Shown piece by piece: positions 9,969 through 21,886 of a stretch of 64,000 nt of DNA. The position numbers were made by a program, and so were the translations under genes. Origin of the DNA: Xanthostigma xanthostigma (taxonomy: Eukaryota > Arthropoda > Insecta > Raphidioptera > Raphidiidae); the NCBI GenBank assembly GCA_963575645.1, contig OY754468.1, positions 50,169,665 through 50,233,664 of the forward strand, in the 5' to 3' direction. The first letter of the stretch is position 1. Each line of letters opens with the position of its first letter. A model generated the notes under the pieces. That model searched no databases and was not told where the DNA came from. It saw only the letters and a list, made by a program, of their open reading frames with translations.

Positions 9969-12322
9969 TTATGCTCAAAGATTCCGTTACGGAGTTAGTT
10001 ACATACATACATATTTACAACCCAAACTAATATAAAGCGTATAAAAAAATGCACTGCCTGAGGTGCCAATAAGTCATTTTGAAATGCAGTTTATTCAAAA
10101 ATATAGAACACAATATTTCCTCACCATAACAGAAGTGGGAAGTAAAAGCGACTTGAGCGATTTTGCGTTTTGGTCGTAGAATGAGTTTAAATAATTAAAA
10201 TGTGAAAGATTGAAGTCAAGAACACCTTAGCACAGAAACGAACTGTTTCGCAGCCATGTATTTTGCCCAGCGCTCACCGGTTAGATGGTTTTTAACACAA
10301 ACATGGTCTTGTGCAAGTCTCACAATGGTCAAGGTCTACGATTTTAATGGCTGCGTTTAATTTGCTAATAGTCGAGGAGGCAGTGAATATTTTTTTGTAC
10401 TTATTTTCCCAGTCGGTGAATGTGAAATAGTTTGTTCGGATGGTGACACCAAACGGCGATTTGTGAGTCTGGCTAAAATTTTCGGATGGGTCCACTTATT
10501 TTCCCCCGAATAATTCTATCGGTGTTTGCTGACTGGGAAAATAAGTACCTACCGAAAATCTTCACTGTCTCCTGGACTATAAATTTGTTATAAGAATGGA
10601 GAAATTGCAAAATAGGAAAGAAAACCTTTTTCATAATTGTTTACGATTCAATGTTTGGCTGGTGATGTAAAATTTTCAGCTGTGGAACGACGGAATAGCG
10701 AACAATACACCCAAGGAATAATTCGGTCATTTGAAGTTAGTTAATTCTTGACGGTACGGAAAGAGTTTTCCGGTGGGATAATGTAAAATTGCCAGCTGTG
10801 AAAAGATTTCTTCCAGGATGAAGTGAGCAGTTTGTTGAAAACAATCATCTAGACATACTTTGAAACCAATATCCAATATCTTGATGGTTCCTTTCGCTTT
10901 AAATTCTTCAGTATTCGTCAATCGTCTTCCACTGGGTCTCTTGATTAATTGAAATAAAATCGGGAAGATAAACCCAAACATGGATTACTCCCAGTCGACT
11001 GTAATTTTATCTTCATCCTATTTTATGAATGGCACAAATGTTAATCAGTTATGTACTTCATAGTAATTAAACCTACGTGATTCGCTTATACAATGTTAGA
11101 AGAAGATTATTGAGGAAGTGTCAGTTGGGTTTTTATTTTCGATGTTCCGTGCCATATATGTTGAAACAGATAAGGTAAAGTAGCAACTTCCTTTATTTGA
11201 ATTGCAAATAAATAATCGTCTATAGCTATTTATGGTGCCTTGTTACGTCATTAGTATAAAAATATTCTCAAAGCTTTGACTTAAATAGCGCAACATAATT
11301 ATCTTTGGAAAAACAAACTTAAATCGCGTAGTTATACGAACATTTATTCAAAAACTTTCTGACTGAGATTTAAATCATGGATACTTGACACATGAGGCTT
11401 TGAAAATTAGTCAATAGTTAATAAAACGGATGAAGAATAACGCAACGCTCGTAAAATGGATGCGTTATTAACGCATCGTCGTAAATCAATGTGATCATCG
11501 TTGACCGAAATGAAAATGATTTAGAATGGTCCACTCATAGAGTCGTTGTCTCAATTTTACAAGCAAGCGAGAACACAATATAGCTAAAAGAGCATTTAAT
11601 TATGACACCGACGGACGAGTGTTATAAATATAAATGTGTGACTTTTGTGTCGCCGGTTTAGCATATGAAATAGTTGTATTCTTAATTTTAATCTATTTAA
11701 ATTCGAAGGTGTAGTCCAAACTTTGTTTTGCAAGAAAGTTTTAGTCTTGTTTATTTATTGAGCTGAAAGAGGCTTTCAACAAGGAAGTGGGTTCTAAAAC
11801 AGAGAGCTTGAGTATTCTAATTTGTAACGGTTATTTGCAAAGCTCCATACACCGGCTAGAAAGATGGAAGATTATAGACGCAGGACACAACTGATGAGAG
11901 ATGCAAATATGTTCGAATCAGAAATAAAGGAGGAAGATGGAAATTTACATCAATGCATTAAATTCTTACCAGAAAGTTCGAGTTAAATACCTTTCGAAAC
12001 GTCCGTGTAATTATTGGATTCTTGTTGTTCAAGCCAATTATGGCGATCATATTTCGATGAATCAATCCAACGTTCGCTTGTTGCTTATGGCGCGAACATT
12101 CCGTGCAGCCTGTATAAATAAATACACATAATATGTGCACAGATACATTACACATTATATTTGTAATATCGGACAGGCAATGAGGCAATCATTAGTTAAC
12201 ATTAGTCATTTCACAAATGGGATACCGCCGGTTTTAACAGCACAATATCTGAACTAGGGCTTCGCAGCACAGAAAAAGGACATCTTTCGTGTCGGTGTTG
12301 ATCTCGTTTGGGTCTCGTCTAA
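9969..12322. other. Intron stretch with unassigned short frames
   Basis: Minus-strand frames of 67 and 84 codons (10292-10495, 10727-10981) and a plus-strand 40-codon frame at 11864-11986 (MEDYRRRTQLMRDANMFESE...) have protein-like composition but match no family I recognise and show no splice context I can defend. A short inverted repeat (GTACTTATTTTCCCAGTC at about 10398 and its complement at about 10531) lies inside. The rest is plain AT-rich sequence. Confidence 0.3.
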
Positions 12323-12326
12323 TTAA

Positions 12327-13026
12327 GGAGGTTGAGCCGTTTAACGAAGATAATGAAAAAAATCTGAAATAAAGTTTTTTTGATAGATTTTTTTATGACA
12401 AAATTTTCTGTAAAAAATCCAAAATCACTAGGAGATTTATAAAGTCAAAAATTAAAAAAAAAACTTTTACATGTAGTCTTATGGAAAATATGTCAACCTA
12501 GCATGCAAACGGTACATTTTAATTTTTTGCAAAATGTCAGCAGTTCCGAAAACTAACTGGAAAGCATCAATGTCTTACGCATATTTTAATATTTTTTCCA
12601 ATTTAATTAGGAGACTTTTAATCAATAAAAAAAAAATATTAAATCTTAGCACTTTTCGATTATGGACTTTTATTCTTGACAATTTTAACATAATTTTAAC
12701 TGCATTTTCACATTTTTAATGATTTCATTTTAATTTTTATTACTTCTAATTTCTTTTTTTAATTTACTGCAAAAAATATGTAAAATACAGATATTTACAT
12801 AAATTTATTTTTTCTAACCTAACTTTGTACAAAAAATTCTAAAGCTAGTCCATTAAGTAAAATACTGAAATAATTAATAATATTAAAAAAAATTATTTAT
12901 TTATGCCTTTATGACAATAATTTATTGGTATCATCGACTTATACCCTTTTGTAAAAACTTATTATGGAAAAGTTCGCATTTAGAATTCGACTTACTTTTG
13001 ATTGGAACTGTAACGCATCAACCTCC
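12327..13026. mobile_element. TTAA-flanked miniature element
   Basis: Ends GGAGGTTGA and TCAACCTCC, flanked directly by TTAA on both sides (12323-12326 and 13027-13030). TTAA duplication is typical of piggyBac-type and Kolobok-type transposases. The 700-bp interior is extremely AT-rich, and the 61-codon frame at 12534-12719 has no transposase motif. Confidence 0.65.
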
Positions 13027-13030
13027 TTAA

Positions 13031-13739
13031 TTGAATATATGAATTGGTACTAGCTGAAAATAACCCTAACTGGAGAAGAAACTTTGGATATCGTATATTG
13101 ATCTCGTCTTGTCTAAACCGAACGAAAAAATCATAGATAATCGATTCGGCATCAACTGGGTGTTTTAGATAGGTAAAGGCATCTTTTCATGTCGTCAGAA
13201 TTAAACACTGATGGACCTTAGTTGTCGATCGTCTGGATCTCGACGAGATCCAAAAACTGTCGGCCAGATACAAAGCCCTAGTCTAAACTACTAAAGTATA
13301 CATTTTATAAAAAAATAACTATTATTTCTCTTCTATAGTCATTATTTACAGTGTGTAATATCTCCTTTAATATTGCATGCGTGAGAATACACACACAATA
13401 TTATGTATATTATGTACACACCTTCATCTGTTTTGTTACTTACCAAATATCATGAAATAACAAATAACAACCGCGCTGTTGTTTTGTTTGTTGTGTCTCT
13501 GTGTGCGTACGTTGTGACATTTTGTTTTTCTTCGAACGTTGTTTACTTCGAATTTGATTAATTTGGGAATTCACTTGTTTTTCTTTTTGTTTTGAATGAG
13601 TAGTTAGTTAATTATTGTTAAGATTTGAGATGAACAAAGCTTGAAGGGGTGTCGTTTTTCCATGGCTTCCGCATTAAAAATAGTACTATATCGTAATACT
13701 AATGGGTTATGTTACGGACATTATGTACATCTACAATTG
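13031..13739. other. Intron stretch with a SINE-tail fragment
   Basis: The text TTAGTTGTCGATCGTCTGGA near 13220 resembles the 3' tail of the SINE family at 3369-3515. Otherwise nothing recognised. Confidence 0.35.
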
Positions 13740-13915
13740 ATAATTGATACTTTTAGAGCTGATTTTTTAAAAATCTGATTGATATTACTTTTCTCTTCTC
13801 CTTTGTCACGGGAAAAAAACGGATAAATAATTGATATTTTTAGAGCTGGTTTTTAAAAATCTGATTGATCTTACTTTTCTCTTTTCCATTGTCACGGGAA
13901 AAAAACGGATAAAAG
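13740..13915. repeat. 87-bp tandem duplication
   Basis: Two copies starting ATAATTGATA(C/T)TTTTAGAG at 13740 and 13827, each ending 'cacgggaaaaaaacggata'. They differ at a handful of positions. Non-coding. Confidence 0.85.
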
Positions 13916-14866
13916 CAATGCCACATAGAACTGGTTTATATGAGCCATAACTCTGGCTTAAAACTATAAATTTTGGAATGCATTTTGTAAGAAGTGTTGC
14001 AATTGAATATCGTAAGTTTTATACGTACCTATTATTGTTGGGAAACACACATTTCATACTTCTCTGATATATTAATGCCAATTAAAATGTAGCCAAAAAC
14101 GATTTGTCAGTATGCAGCTGTCATTGGAACCGATTTAGAAAATGAATTATGAAATTGTTATTTATTGTAAATTTAAATTAGAAATATTAAAGAGGACACC
14201 GTGAAACGGAAACGATAGATATTTGTTTTCAGGTAAAATCTAACATCTTTTTGGCTCGCGGGGAATTGTTTTAAATACCGATTTTTTATTATTGTTATTG
14301 ATAAATCAGTTTTAATTTGGGATTAATATTTTACTGAATGTTTCACATAAATATCTTAAAACTCGGTTAACTGACAACAAGACAACACTGATGCTCTTTT
14401 TTATGTAGTATTTTTTTTTAATGAAATAAGACCAGAGCATTGTGGGAAGAAGATAAAAGTCTATTGTTACTGTTAAACAGTTGAATTCCGGCATAGTTCA
14501 CAAAAAGGTTAAGGAACCGGATGTGCAGAATGATTTAATGGGACTTTTAGTGAACATTATTTGGCAGATATCACAATGGTACTTCCGCTCTATTTAACCT
14601 TCGTCTTTTGTAAGGATTTTATCAATCGATTCATTGATAAATAATTCTTATTTTGGGTATTAGTTATTTAGGTATTATTCCCAGATAATTTCTTACTCTT
14701 CTCTTATGAAAAATTTGTTCATAGTTAGTTGGTTGGTGTACAAGGGTAGAAAACTAGCCAAAAAAATCTTTAGTCCAGTCGTTCCGACTACACTGACGTG
14801 ACATAGCGAGTGCTTTTTAGGCGCTTCCAGCTATTCTTAGGTCACGCCTAGACTCTGAAAATATTT
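13916..14866. other. Intron stretch, nothing recognised
   Basis: AT-rich intron with no supported element. Confidence 0.5.
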
Positions 14867-15506
14867 CGCACGTTGAAAACAAAAGTGGCATTATGCAAAA
14901 AATCTAATTTTACAGTAGAGCATTTTTTAGTTTTAATATTATTGTTTTGTCCTAAAAAAGTTACTATTAAAATACTGCTTATAGAGATTCTTTTGTTAAT
15001 AATGAGACAATTTACTATTGTTTTAATTTATTTGTTGACCACAATGTTAAAAATAAAGTTATTAAAAAAATGACCTTTTTACAATAATTTTTTGTTTAGT
15101 GTCATTGTTGTCATAACCTATAATCAGTAAATTGGAGACTTCAACTGCAAAAAGTGTCACAAAACAAAATGTGTCATTTTACGTATTTACTTACTTGCAT
15201 TAATTTTTGTAGCAACTGTAATCGCAGTAAACTGTCGTTTAACAAAATGTGTCACTTTTTCACTTACAGCGACGTGCGTACCAAACAACTGCTTTGACAC
15301 AATCAAAATAGTGTCGTTATATCAGTCATAACCATGGGCAATTCTTTCAAAATATAAAGTGACACTAGCTCAGTCTAGCGGAAGTAAGTGGGTTTATGAG
15401 CAAACGAAAATTTTCGTATAGTGACACTTTTGCAGTAAAACATGAATCTTACAAAAGGTGAAAAGTCAACTTTTTTGTATAGTGTCACTATTGTTTTCAA
15501 CGTGCG
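14867..15506. mobile_element. 640-bp miniature with 21-bp termini and many GTGTCAC motifs
   Basis: Terminal repeats CGCACGTTGAAAACAAAAGT and its complement match at 20 of 21 positions. The 4-base flank ATTT occurs on both sides (14863-14866, 15507-15510). Inside, the heptamer GTGTCAC or its complement recurs, often next to runs of A or T (about 15154, 15250, 15358, 15420, 15481). Such subterminal motif arrays act as transposase binding sites in several DNA-transposon superfamilies. Superfamily not assigned. Confidence 0.7.
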
Positions 15507-15510
15507 ATTT

Positions 15511-16399
15511 AACAACCGTAGGTTCATTTAAACAAGCCCAGATTGGATTTCGAATCGTTTAGAATATTTTCTAGGTTGATAGTTTGGCTATGGTTTTCAA
15601 TTTATTAAATTTTGATTGGTTTAAAGATCACAACAGACAGGTATGTATGAGTGTTGAAGAAATAACCTCGCATGCGCCAAGTCAATCGCTATTTTGCTTC
15701 GATGCGTCATGCAACTTGTTTGTATAAAACGCGTAGTCCTGTATCCCAATTTGGAATTGCACAAATCGTATGTCTGTGCATGCCAGACCAGCCAGTTTGT
15801 ATAGTATTATAGGTACAGGTATTTCCGAAACACCAAATACCGTCAAAATAAATTGAAATAGTAGATTATGTATGTCTAATGCGAAATTTATTATATTTTG
15901 AATGTATGTGATATTGAGGTAAAACGAGAGAGTTTTAAAAGCCACACGAGATATTGCACGTACTCCCTATACTTTTTTAGAATTATTGTAATAATAATAA
16001 CTATACCTATTAAAACAGTGGAAACAATTGCAGTTCATATATTATTGTAAATCCATTTGTTTTTTACTGCCATCTATTAGCGAGTCAACTAGTTCCTTTA
16101 TGCTAGTACCGCGGCTGCATTCCTTTGTTATTAACGCCGCCGCTACTTAAGTCGCGCTTTTTCATAACAGTGTCCGATCAGAATCACTCCTACTTACAGA
16201 GCCTAAAGAAGATTTCTTCAAATAACGCTTTGTTAATACAATTAAGGAACTATTATAGCTCCCCCCCTCAAAAATAAAACAAATAAAACTATTTTTGGTA
16301 CGCTAGGGTAAAATTGATTCATGAAATGGAAAACGTAACGAATGTGTCGCAATGTACGTATACCGTATACTATAAAAAACCGGTTGTAGAACATTAAGC
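15511..16399. other. Intron stretch, nothing recognised
   Basis: AT-rich. The 87-codon minus frame at 15682-15945 matches no known family. Confidence 0.5.
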
Positions 16400-16490
16400 T
16401 AAGGTGGCGACGAAGTGCAACAGTTGTCTTGTAACCTGAAGGTCGTAGGTTCGATCCCGGCGGTCGGAACTATTATTATTTTTTTTTAAC
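16400..16490 (+). mobile_element. tRNA-like SINE head
   Basis: Carries an A-box-like GTGGCGACGAAGTGCAACAG and a strong B box GGTTCGATCCC, followed by a T-rich stretch. The anticodon arm is not convincing and there is no matched acceptor stem, so I read it as a tRNA-derived retroposon rather than a working tRNA gene. Confidence 0.55.
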
Positions 16491-16917
16491 AATTATTGTA
16501 CCAGTTTTACTTCTGTAGTGTGTAGTGTAAAATACACAGTTGCTTATTTTGTATATTTTGACACATTGAAGCGACTGTATGATCAATAATTTCCGAACCA
16601 AGCTGTATATATGAGCATATAATATGATGGCATCGAATTGTGGTCATTTTCGCTATATTATGTGTATTATATCTGGTTTATTTTTACCTGCACATTGTTG
16701 GAGTATCTGCGATGGCGTTTCCTGTCTGGAATGCTTTTACTGTGATTAACAACTGCATTATTCTTTTACGACATTTAAGAGTTTGTTAACTTCTTCTTTT
16801 CTATTTATGCACGTCTGCATCTACTAGACGTAAAACTTGTTTATTTAACTTTTAATGTTTCACCCAGTCGGCAAATCGTTTAAAAAGAATACTATTCTAT
16901 TCTGTTATTATTATCTC

Positions 16918-17719
16918 CTAGCGGTCCGTCCCGGTTTCACCCGGGTGCGATAGATATAATTCTGCAAAATGCATTTCGTTTGCGGCCCGACGTCTGAACT
17001 AATAGCTTTGAGCAAATTCTAACAGATTTGCTTCTATACTAATAGCTTTGAGTGAATTCTATCAGATGTCGCTACTTGGTACTAAAACAGTTATTTTTTT
17101 GTTTGCTTCTGAACTAATAGCTTTGAGCAAATTCTAACAGATTTGCTTCTGAACTAATAACTTTGAGCGAATTCTATCAGATGTCGCTACTTGGTACTAA
17201 AACAGTTTTTTTTTTGTTTGCTTCTGAACTAATAGCTTTGAGCAAATTCTAACAGATTTGTTTCTGAACTAATAGCTTTGAGCGCATTCTATCAGATGTC
17301 GCTACTTGGTACTAAAACAGTTATTTTTTGTTTGCTTCTGAACTAATAGCTTTGAGCAAATTCTATCAGATTTGCTTCTGAACTAATATAGCTTTGAGCG
17401 AATTCTATCAGATTTGCTTCTGAACTAATAGCTTTGAGCGAATTCTATCAGATGTCGCTACTTGGTACTAAAACAGTTTTTTGTTTGCTTCTGAACTACT
17501 AGTTTTGAGTAAATTATATCAGATGTCGCTGCATGTTACTAAAACAGTTTTTTTTTGAGAAAACAGTAATTTTGTACAAAATATTCAATAAAAACTATCC
17601 TATAGCGTAAGTTGCACCAAGATAGACACATTTACGAAATTTTATTAAAATCGGTTCATTGGTTTCGGAGATTAGCGCGGCCAAAATTGTGACACAAGAA
17701 TTTTATATATTTAGATAGA
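16918..17719 (-). mobile_element. Helitron-like element with internal minisatellite
   Basis: On the minus strand the 5' end reads A|TCTATCTAAATATATAAAA and the 3' end reads ACCCGGGTGAAACCGGGACG...CCGCTAG. The TC start, the GC-rich hairpin and the CTAG end follow Helitron rules. The expected T after CTAG is changed to G. The subterminal 'ttggtttcggagattagcgcg' block is shared with other copies. About 560 bp of tandem repeats fill its middle. Confidence 0.65.
16990..17550. repeat. Minisatellite of alternating 40-bp units
   Basis: Units read CTGAACTAATAGCTTTGAGC then either 'aaattctaacagatttgctt' or 'gaattctatcagatgtcgctacttggtactaaaacag'. The short and long forms alternate in most of the array, giving a higher-order period of roughly 120 bp. 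Lies inside the Helitron-like element. Confidence 0.88.
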
Positions 17720-18919
17720 TTAGGTGTAATCGTAACTCACTCAGTTGCTTTTTTCGCGAAATAAACAAAACACGCCTAAAGAAGTTTTATTTCAAAATTT
17801 ACAGTTTTACCAGTTTTGGGATTGGAACCTAGGAACTCGAGATTTGTAATAGAAGAGCCATGATCAATGACGTTGCATAGTCGGCATAGTCTCTGATGAC
17901 TTCAGCTGTCGAGCGTCTATAATCTACAATCTTCTTCACGCTCGGCTGTTTTCATGCTCTTCTTTTTTGTTCCAATACTGAAGCAGCACTTCAGTAGGTA
18001 TTTTTATTTTTTATCGTGTGCGGTTATTGAACAGATTTTTTGAACTCTTTTAAATTCGTCTGAGCTGTGGTCTGCTTGTGCAGTTTTCTGTGACGTTTGA
18101 AAAGCATTTCCTGTGGAATGACGACGGGCGGCGACTGCGATGATGCCTTCTAAGATAAACACACGCTTGAAATAGTGGATCTTTGTCAGGATGCGTCAAA
18201 AAACCGTATAGACAGACCATAGAGATCGGTGTCATTTCTGGTTTCTTGGTGCCTGATGAGTGATGATGTCCGTCCGTTATGTCTGTGCTTTATTAACTGA
18301 ACAAAGCGCGCTTTAACTAATATAATTTTTTTATAAAGCATCAGCTTTCCGGCACTGCTTCGCCTCGAGCAGGTTTTGGTTACTCATATCTGCCTTTGCA
18401 AGATCTAGTATCGCTTAATTTGTTCAATCGAATTAAGACGGTGAAATAACGGATTTAATAGGTGTTTTCCAGATGAGATGGGGACTTGAAGTTTGCCATA
18501 GAATGGAAAAAATCTACTCAAAGTGAATTAAAGGATCGAATTGCCTCAGCAATTCACTCGATTCTTTTTCGTAAAATATATTTCAAAAATGTTTGGACAC
18601 TTCGTATACCTGCATTTGCATATGCAAAGCATTATGTCATATTTTGACGATATGGATGATAAATGGGGAAGTATTAGAAGTGTGCCATGACTACGGATGG
18701 TCGACCCGTCGGTTCCCTGTGGGTAGTAACAGGAAGCGACGCCCATAACAGATGTATAACTCACTCGCTTCACTTATATAAATTATTTTTTATTCCAATT
18801 TTCTTATTGAAACTTGAAAAGGGAAACTTCCAGTGAGGATCGTATTTAAATTAACTGTCATCAAACTCATTTTTGACATTTTCTTGATTTTGAACAGACA
18901 CCACTGTTAAACGTTTTGT
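17720..18919. other. Intron stretch with a SINE-like remnant
   Basis: Positions 17805-17945 contain a degraded inverted tRNA-like piece and then the SINE tail CTGTCGAGCGTCTATAATCT. A related head occurs near 35.70-35.77 kb. The rest, including a 61-codon minus frame at 18050-18235, is unassigned. Confidence 0.35.
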
Positions 18920-19060
18920 TAATTTTTAGGGTTCTGTACCTTAAAAAGGAAAAAAGGAACTCTTATAGGATCACTTTGTTGTCCGTCTGTCTGTCTGCTC
19001 ATCAAAACCTATAGGGTACTTCCCGTTGCGTTGACTTAGAGTCATGTTATTTATGAAACA
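18920..19060 (+). repeat. Lepidopteran-type interspersed repeat
   Basis: Reads AGGGTTCTGTACCTTAAAAA ... 'aactcttataggatcactttgttgtccgtctgtctgtctg' ... 'tagggtacttcccgttgcgttgac'. I recognise this as a repeat abundant in moth and butterfly genomes; that is memory, not a search. It is one of the main hints to the host order. Confidence 0.6.
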
Positions 19061-19072
19061 GATTTAAATGTG

Positions 19073-19401
19073 TTTTCTTCATACCTCGATCGAAAGTGCC
19101 TACTTTCGGCACCAATTGTAAGGCAGAAAGTCTAACATTTACTCCTTGGTGGGATTACACGCCCAAATGCGGAAAGTTCGTACGTTCCGGCAGTAGTAAA
19201 GCAAAAACAACCAATCAACTGTTGTTTAGATGTCGTTTCCATAGCAACCCTATTACATTTTAGATAATAGTCGCGAACAGCTGTCATTCTTGTTTTTACG
19301 TATAAACTCAAAGCTTATTACTTGGAATTTATCTGTGTTTTTATGTAATTAATTAATTAATGTATTTAATAAGCATGCTTACGATCGAGGTATGAAGAAA
19401 A
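19073..19401. mobile_element. Inverted-repeat element with 20-bp ends
   Basis: Ends TTTTCTTCATACCTCGATCG and CGATCGAGGTATGAAGAAAA are perfect complements. A related end (TTTCATGCCTCGGTCG) appears at 54.64 kb beside the same neighbouring palindromic unit, so this TIR and the unit at 19402-19510 probably belong to one larger element. Confidence 0.6.
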
Positions 19402-19510
19402 ATAGTATACACCACACTGGCCGAAGGTGTGACAATCTTCGCCTCGGCATCATGGCACGCAGGGCAAGATATCACACTTTCGGTCCTTGTGGTGTAATAT
19501 ACCTACTATT
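19402..19510. repeat. Short palindromic unit P, copy 1
   Basis: About 109 bp with outer arms ATAGTATACACCACAC / 'gtggtgtaatatacctactat' and inner arms GGCCGAAGGTGTGA / 'tcacactttcggtcc'. Copies 2 and 3 are at 50265-50378 and 54524-54636. The centres differ more than the arms, as expected of structures kept by transposase recognition. Confidence 0.7.
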
Positions 19511-20042
19511 TAAAGATTATATTTTAAGCAGTTTCACGTTTGATGCAAATCCGTGCGCAAATTTAAACATTCTCAAAATCGAGTCGTGCTTACTAAATGT
19601 GCATTTTTTTTTAACTTGTAACAACAGCTTTTGTTCCAATCATATAAACGCCGATGGGTCGTACACTTTCAGTGCGTGTCGTTCCCTTAATATTCTCCAT
19701 TAATCCCAAGCCGAACCTTTAACTCCCAGTCGAATACGCCGGCGTCTTCCGATCCCATCGCCGTCATTGTCGAACCGGTTAACGCCCATCGTATCCTCTT
19801 TCATATCCTGTTTCTTCTCTTGCTGTGACCTATGTTAAAAAAACATTTCATTTAAGGAATGTATTGTAACATAATAAGCAGATATACCGTTAGTTTCTTT
19901 ATGAGCGTCTGTTATTCATTGAATAATTTTTTTTCATATCATCAAGTGTTTATATTTTACACTTTTATAACGAAAGGCTCGTCCCGCCTACAAAATTTGA
20001 ATTGTATTATCTATATTAATATTATTTTTTCAATCAATTATA
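19511..20042. other. Intron stretch, nothing recognised
   Basis: No supported feature. Confidence 0.5.
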
Positions 20043-20083
20043 TACACTGATTACGCGCGGACGAAGTCGCGGTTAAAAGCTAG
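20043..20083 (+). mobile_element. Helitron-like 3' end fragment
   Basis: GCGCGGACGAAGTCGCGG followed by TTAAAAGCTAG and then T. A GC hairpin and the CTAG|T junction are visible; the 5' part is not identifiable. Confidence 0.45.
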
Positions 20084-20881
20084 TTATACATAAAGGAATA
20101 ATGGAAACCAACTTTTTCGTTCGAAATATACATATTGTTTGCATAAACCGCAGCAGTCAGTCACACTTCTTTATAGGCAAAGAAATTAACTTCCCTGTGG
20201 TTTGTTTTCAATTTGACATATCAGTGAACGTGGTAGGTACCAGAGCCAATTATAGGCTAATTGTTATCTACGACCTACGCCGGTCCATATTCCAAACAAA
20301 AAAATATGTGGGATGATCCCATTGTTTTTATATAGCATATGCGATTCTTTTGACAATGTCTTTTAGCATCTGTGTTTATACAGCTTGAGTGAATTAATAA
20401 ATTACTATATTTTACTATTAATTACTATAATTGTTGAAATTCTTGCACGGGAGCTGCTAGTATTATTTACACAGTTTATTTCTTTGCTTTGTTAAAATTG
20501 AGGATCTGTCAACAAGAAAATTATTGTTCATGATATACAAACATACTGTGTGCGTGAAAAAAAAATATTATAATGAGGCCTTTTTTTTATAACTTGATCT
20601 ACTTTTCGCAAGCTTTGTTCCAGTTTTTTTCGTATTAAGAACACATTTATGACGTAAATTGTTCGCAAATATTTATTTCTGCAGTATCCACAGATCCTTA
20701 ACCCAGATAAACTTAATAAAATGTCTATTTTTAGTGTATTTGCCATAAGGCACTTACACTATTGGCGTCGGTCGGATGGCGGGACCTAGGGGTCGGACCA
20801 AAATTTCTCGACGTTTCATAACTTTCTAAGAAGTTTGGCACCATTTTTGGAAATGTTTATATATATATGTATATATATATA

Positions 20882-20919
<38 letters not shown>

Positions 20920-21604
20920 CGGGCTATAACTTTCGAAGGAGTTAATTGATTTTAACGAAATTTGGACCACATGTTGAAATCCATCACCGCACGAAGCCTA
21001 TTTAAAATGGGCCCAATCGGGCCATGTTAAGGGTGGTATTTAGGGGTTGAAAAAAGTTTTCGGGCCCAAAAATACCGAAAAAATTTTCGGAACCGTTTCA
21101 AATTTGAAATTTAACCCTTTAGTACTTATTAAAATGTGCTGCTAAAATTTTAATAAAATCGGCCCGACAGGACCGGACTTACAAATTTTATGAAAACACA
21201 AGTTTCTGATATGGATTTACATACTGAAGAGTGTATATAATTTGGTACAGATGTTGAATTGATATGTAGCATTGAAATTAAGTAAAAAATGTTGTTTTAA
21301 GGGTTGTATTAAGGGGTAATTTTTTTTATTTTGTCCAAAAACAAAGTTAAGTTCATATAATAGAGCCGCACTGCTTATAAAAGCAAATACACTATATTGT
21401 CGGCAGGGTTTCGCACTGCGACCCGGAGTTTTTTTATATCTCCGTGTTGGTATTTATCTATTTTATTCCATTTCTTATATCTAAAACACACGTCTTTTCC
21501 TAAACTTTTTATATATTTTTTTTCTGAATTATAAGGTTTTGTTTAACTTCTCTTGTTCGGGTCATCCCATTTGTCTTCCCGGGTTATTATTTGGGAGCTG
21601 ATGA
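20084..21604. other. Intron stretch with repeat-like sequence
   Basis: From about 20758 the sequence (GGCGTCGGTCGGATGGCGGG; 'ggctataactttcgaaggagttaattgattttaacgaa'; 'gggcccaatcgggcc') reads like the body of a dispersed non-coding repeat, but I could not define its ends. Confidence 0.35.
20858..20916. repeat. (TA)n microsatellite
   Basis: About 59 bases of TA/AT dinucleotides with a few G or T interruptions. Probably length-variable and prone to assembly error. Confidence 0.95.
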
Positions 21605-21886
21605 ATTGGATTTGAAAATTTAATTTTAAGAAATAAAATTGTCGACCAATTTTTTTCAGACTATATATTGACAAAAATAAAATTATAAATCAATATTACA
21701 AAAAATGACGTTTTTATATTTTTAGATATTTCTGAAGAAGATCTAAACCCAGATCGAAACGTCATTTTTTGTAATATTGATTTATAATTTTATTTTTGTC
21801 AATATATAGTCCGAAAAAAATTGATCGACAATTTTATTTATTTGAAGAGTTCTATTCAGACGTTAATCAAAAATTTTAATTTTAAG
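21605..21886 (+). mobile_element. Penelope-like terminal unit, copy 1
   Basis: Two arms of roughly 90 bp ('attgtcgaccaatttttttcagactatatattgac' and its inverse near 21790-21838) flank a hinge containing CTGAAGAAGATCTAAACCCA. The right arm is followed by the tail GAAGAGTTCTATTCAGACGT. The same arms, hinge and tail occur at 36845-37075. Inverted arms, a ribozyme-like hinge and an extension on one side fit the pLTRs of Penelope-like retroelements. No reverse transcriptase is present. Confidence 0.5.
21690..21780 (+). ncRNA. Hammerhead-ribozyme-like motif
   Basis: CTGAAGA (21732-21738) fits the CUGANGA core. A bulged A is followed by stem II GATCT/AGATC (21740-21744 with 21751-21755) and GAAA (21756-21759). 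C60-G61-T62-C63 pairs with GACG (21707-21710) as stem III, and A21759 pairs with T21711, placing the cleavage residue at T21712. Stem I would be a weak ATAT/ATAT hairpin. The bulged A beside the core departs from the consensus, so activity is uncertain. Confidence 0.35.

Noticed and set aside
16400-16475. Functional tRNA gene
   Set aside because: B box is good but the anticodon arm and acceptor stem do not fold convincingly; SINE head is simpler.
16990-17550. Regularly spaced repeats that could suggest a CRISPR-like array
   Set aside because: The 'spacers' are themselves repeated and the host is eukaryotic; this is a minisatellite inside a Helitron-like element.
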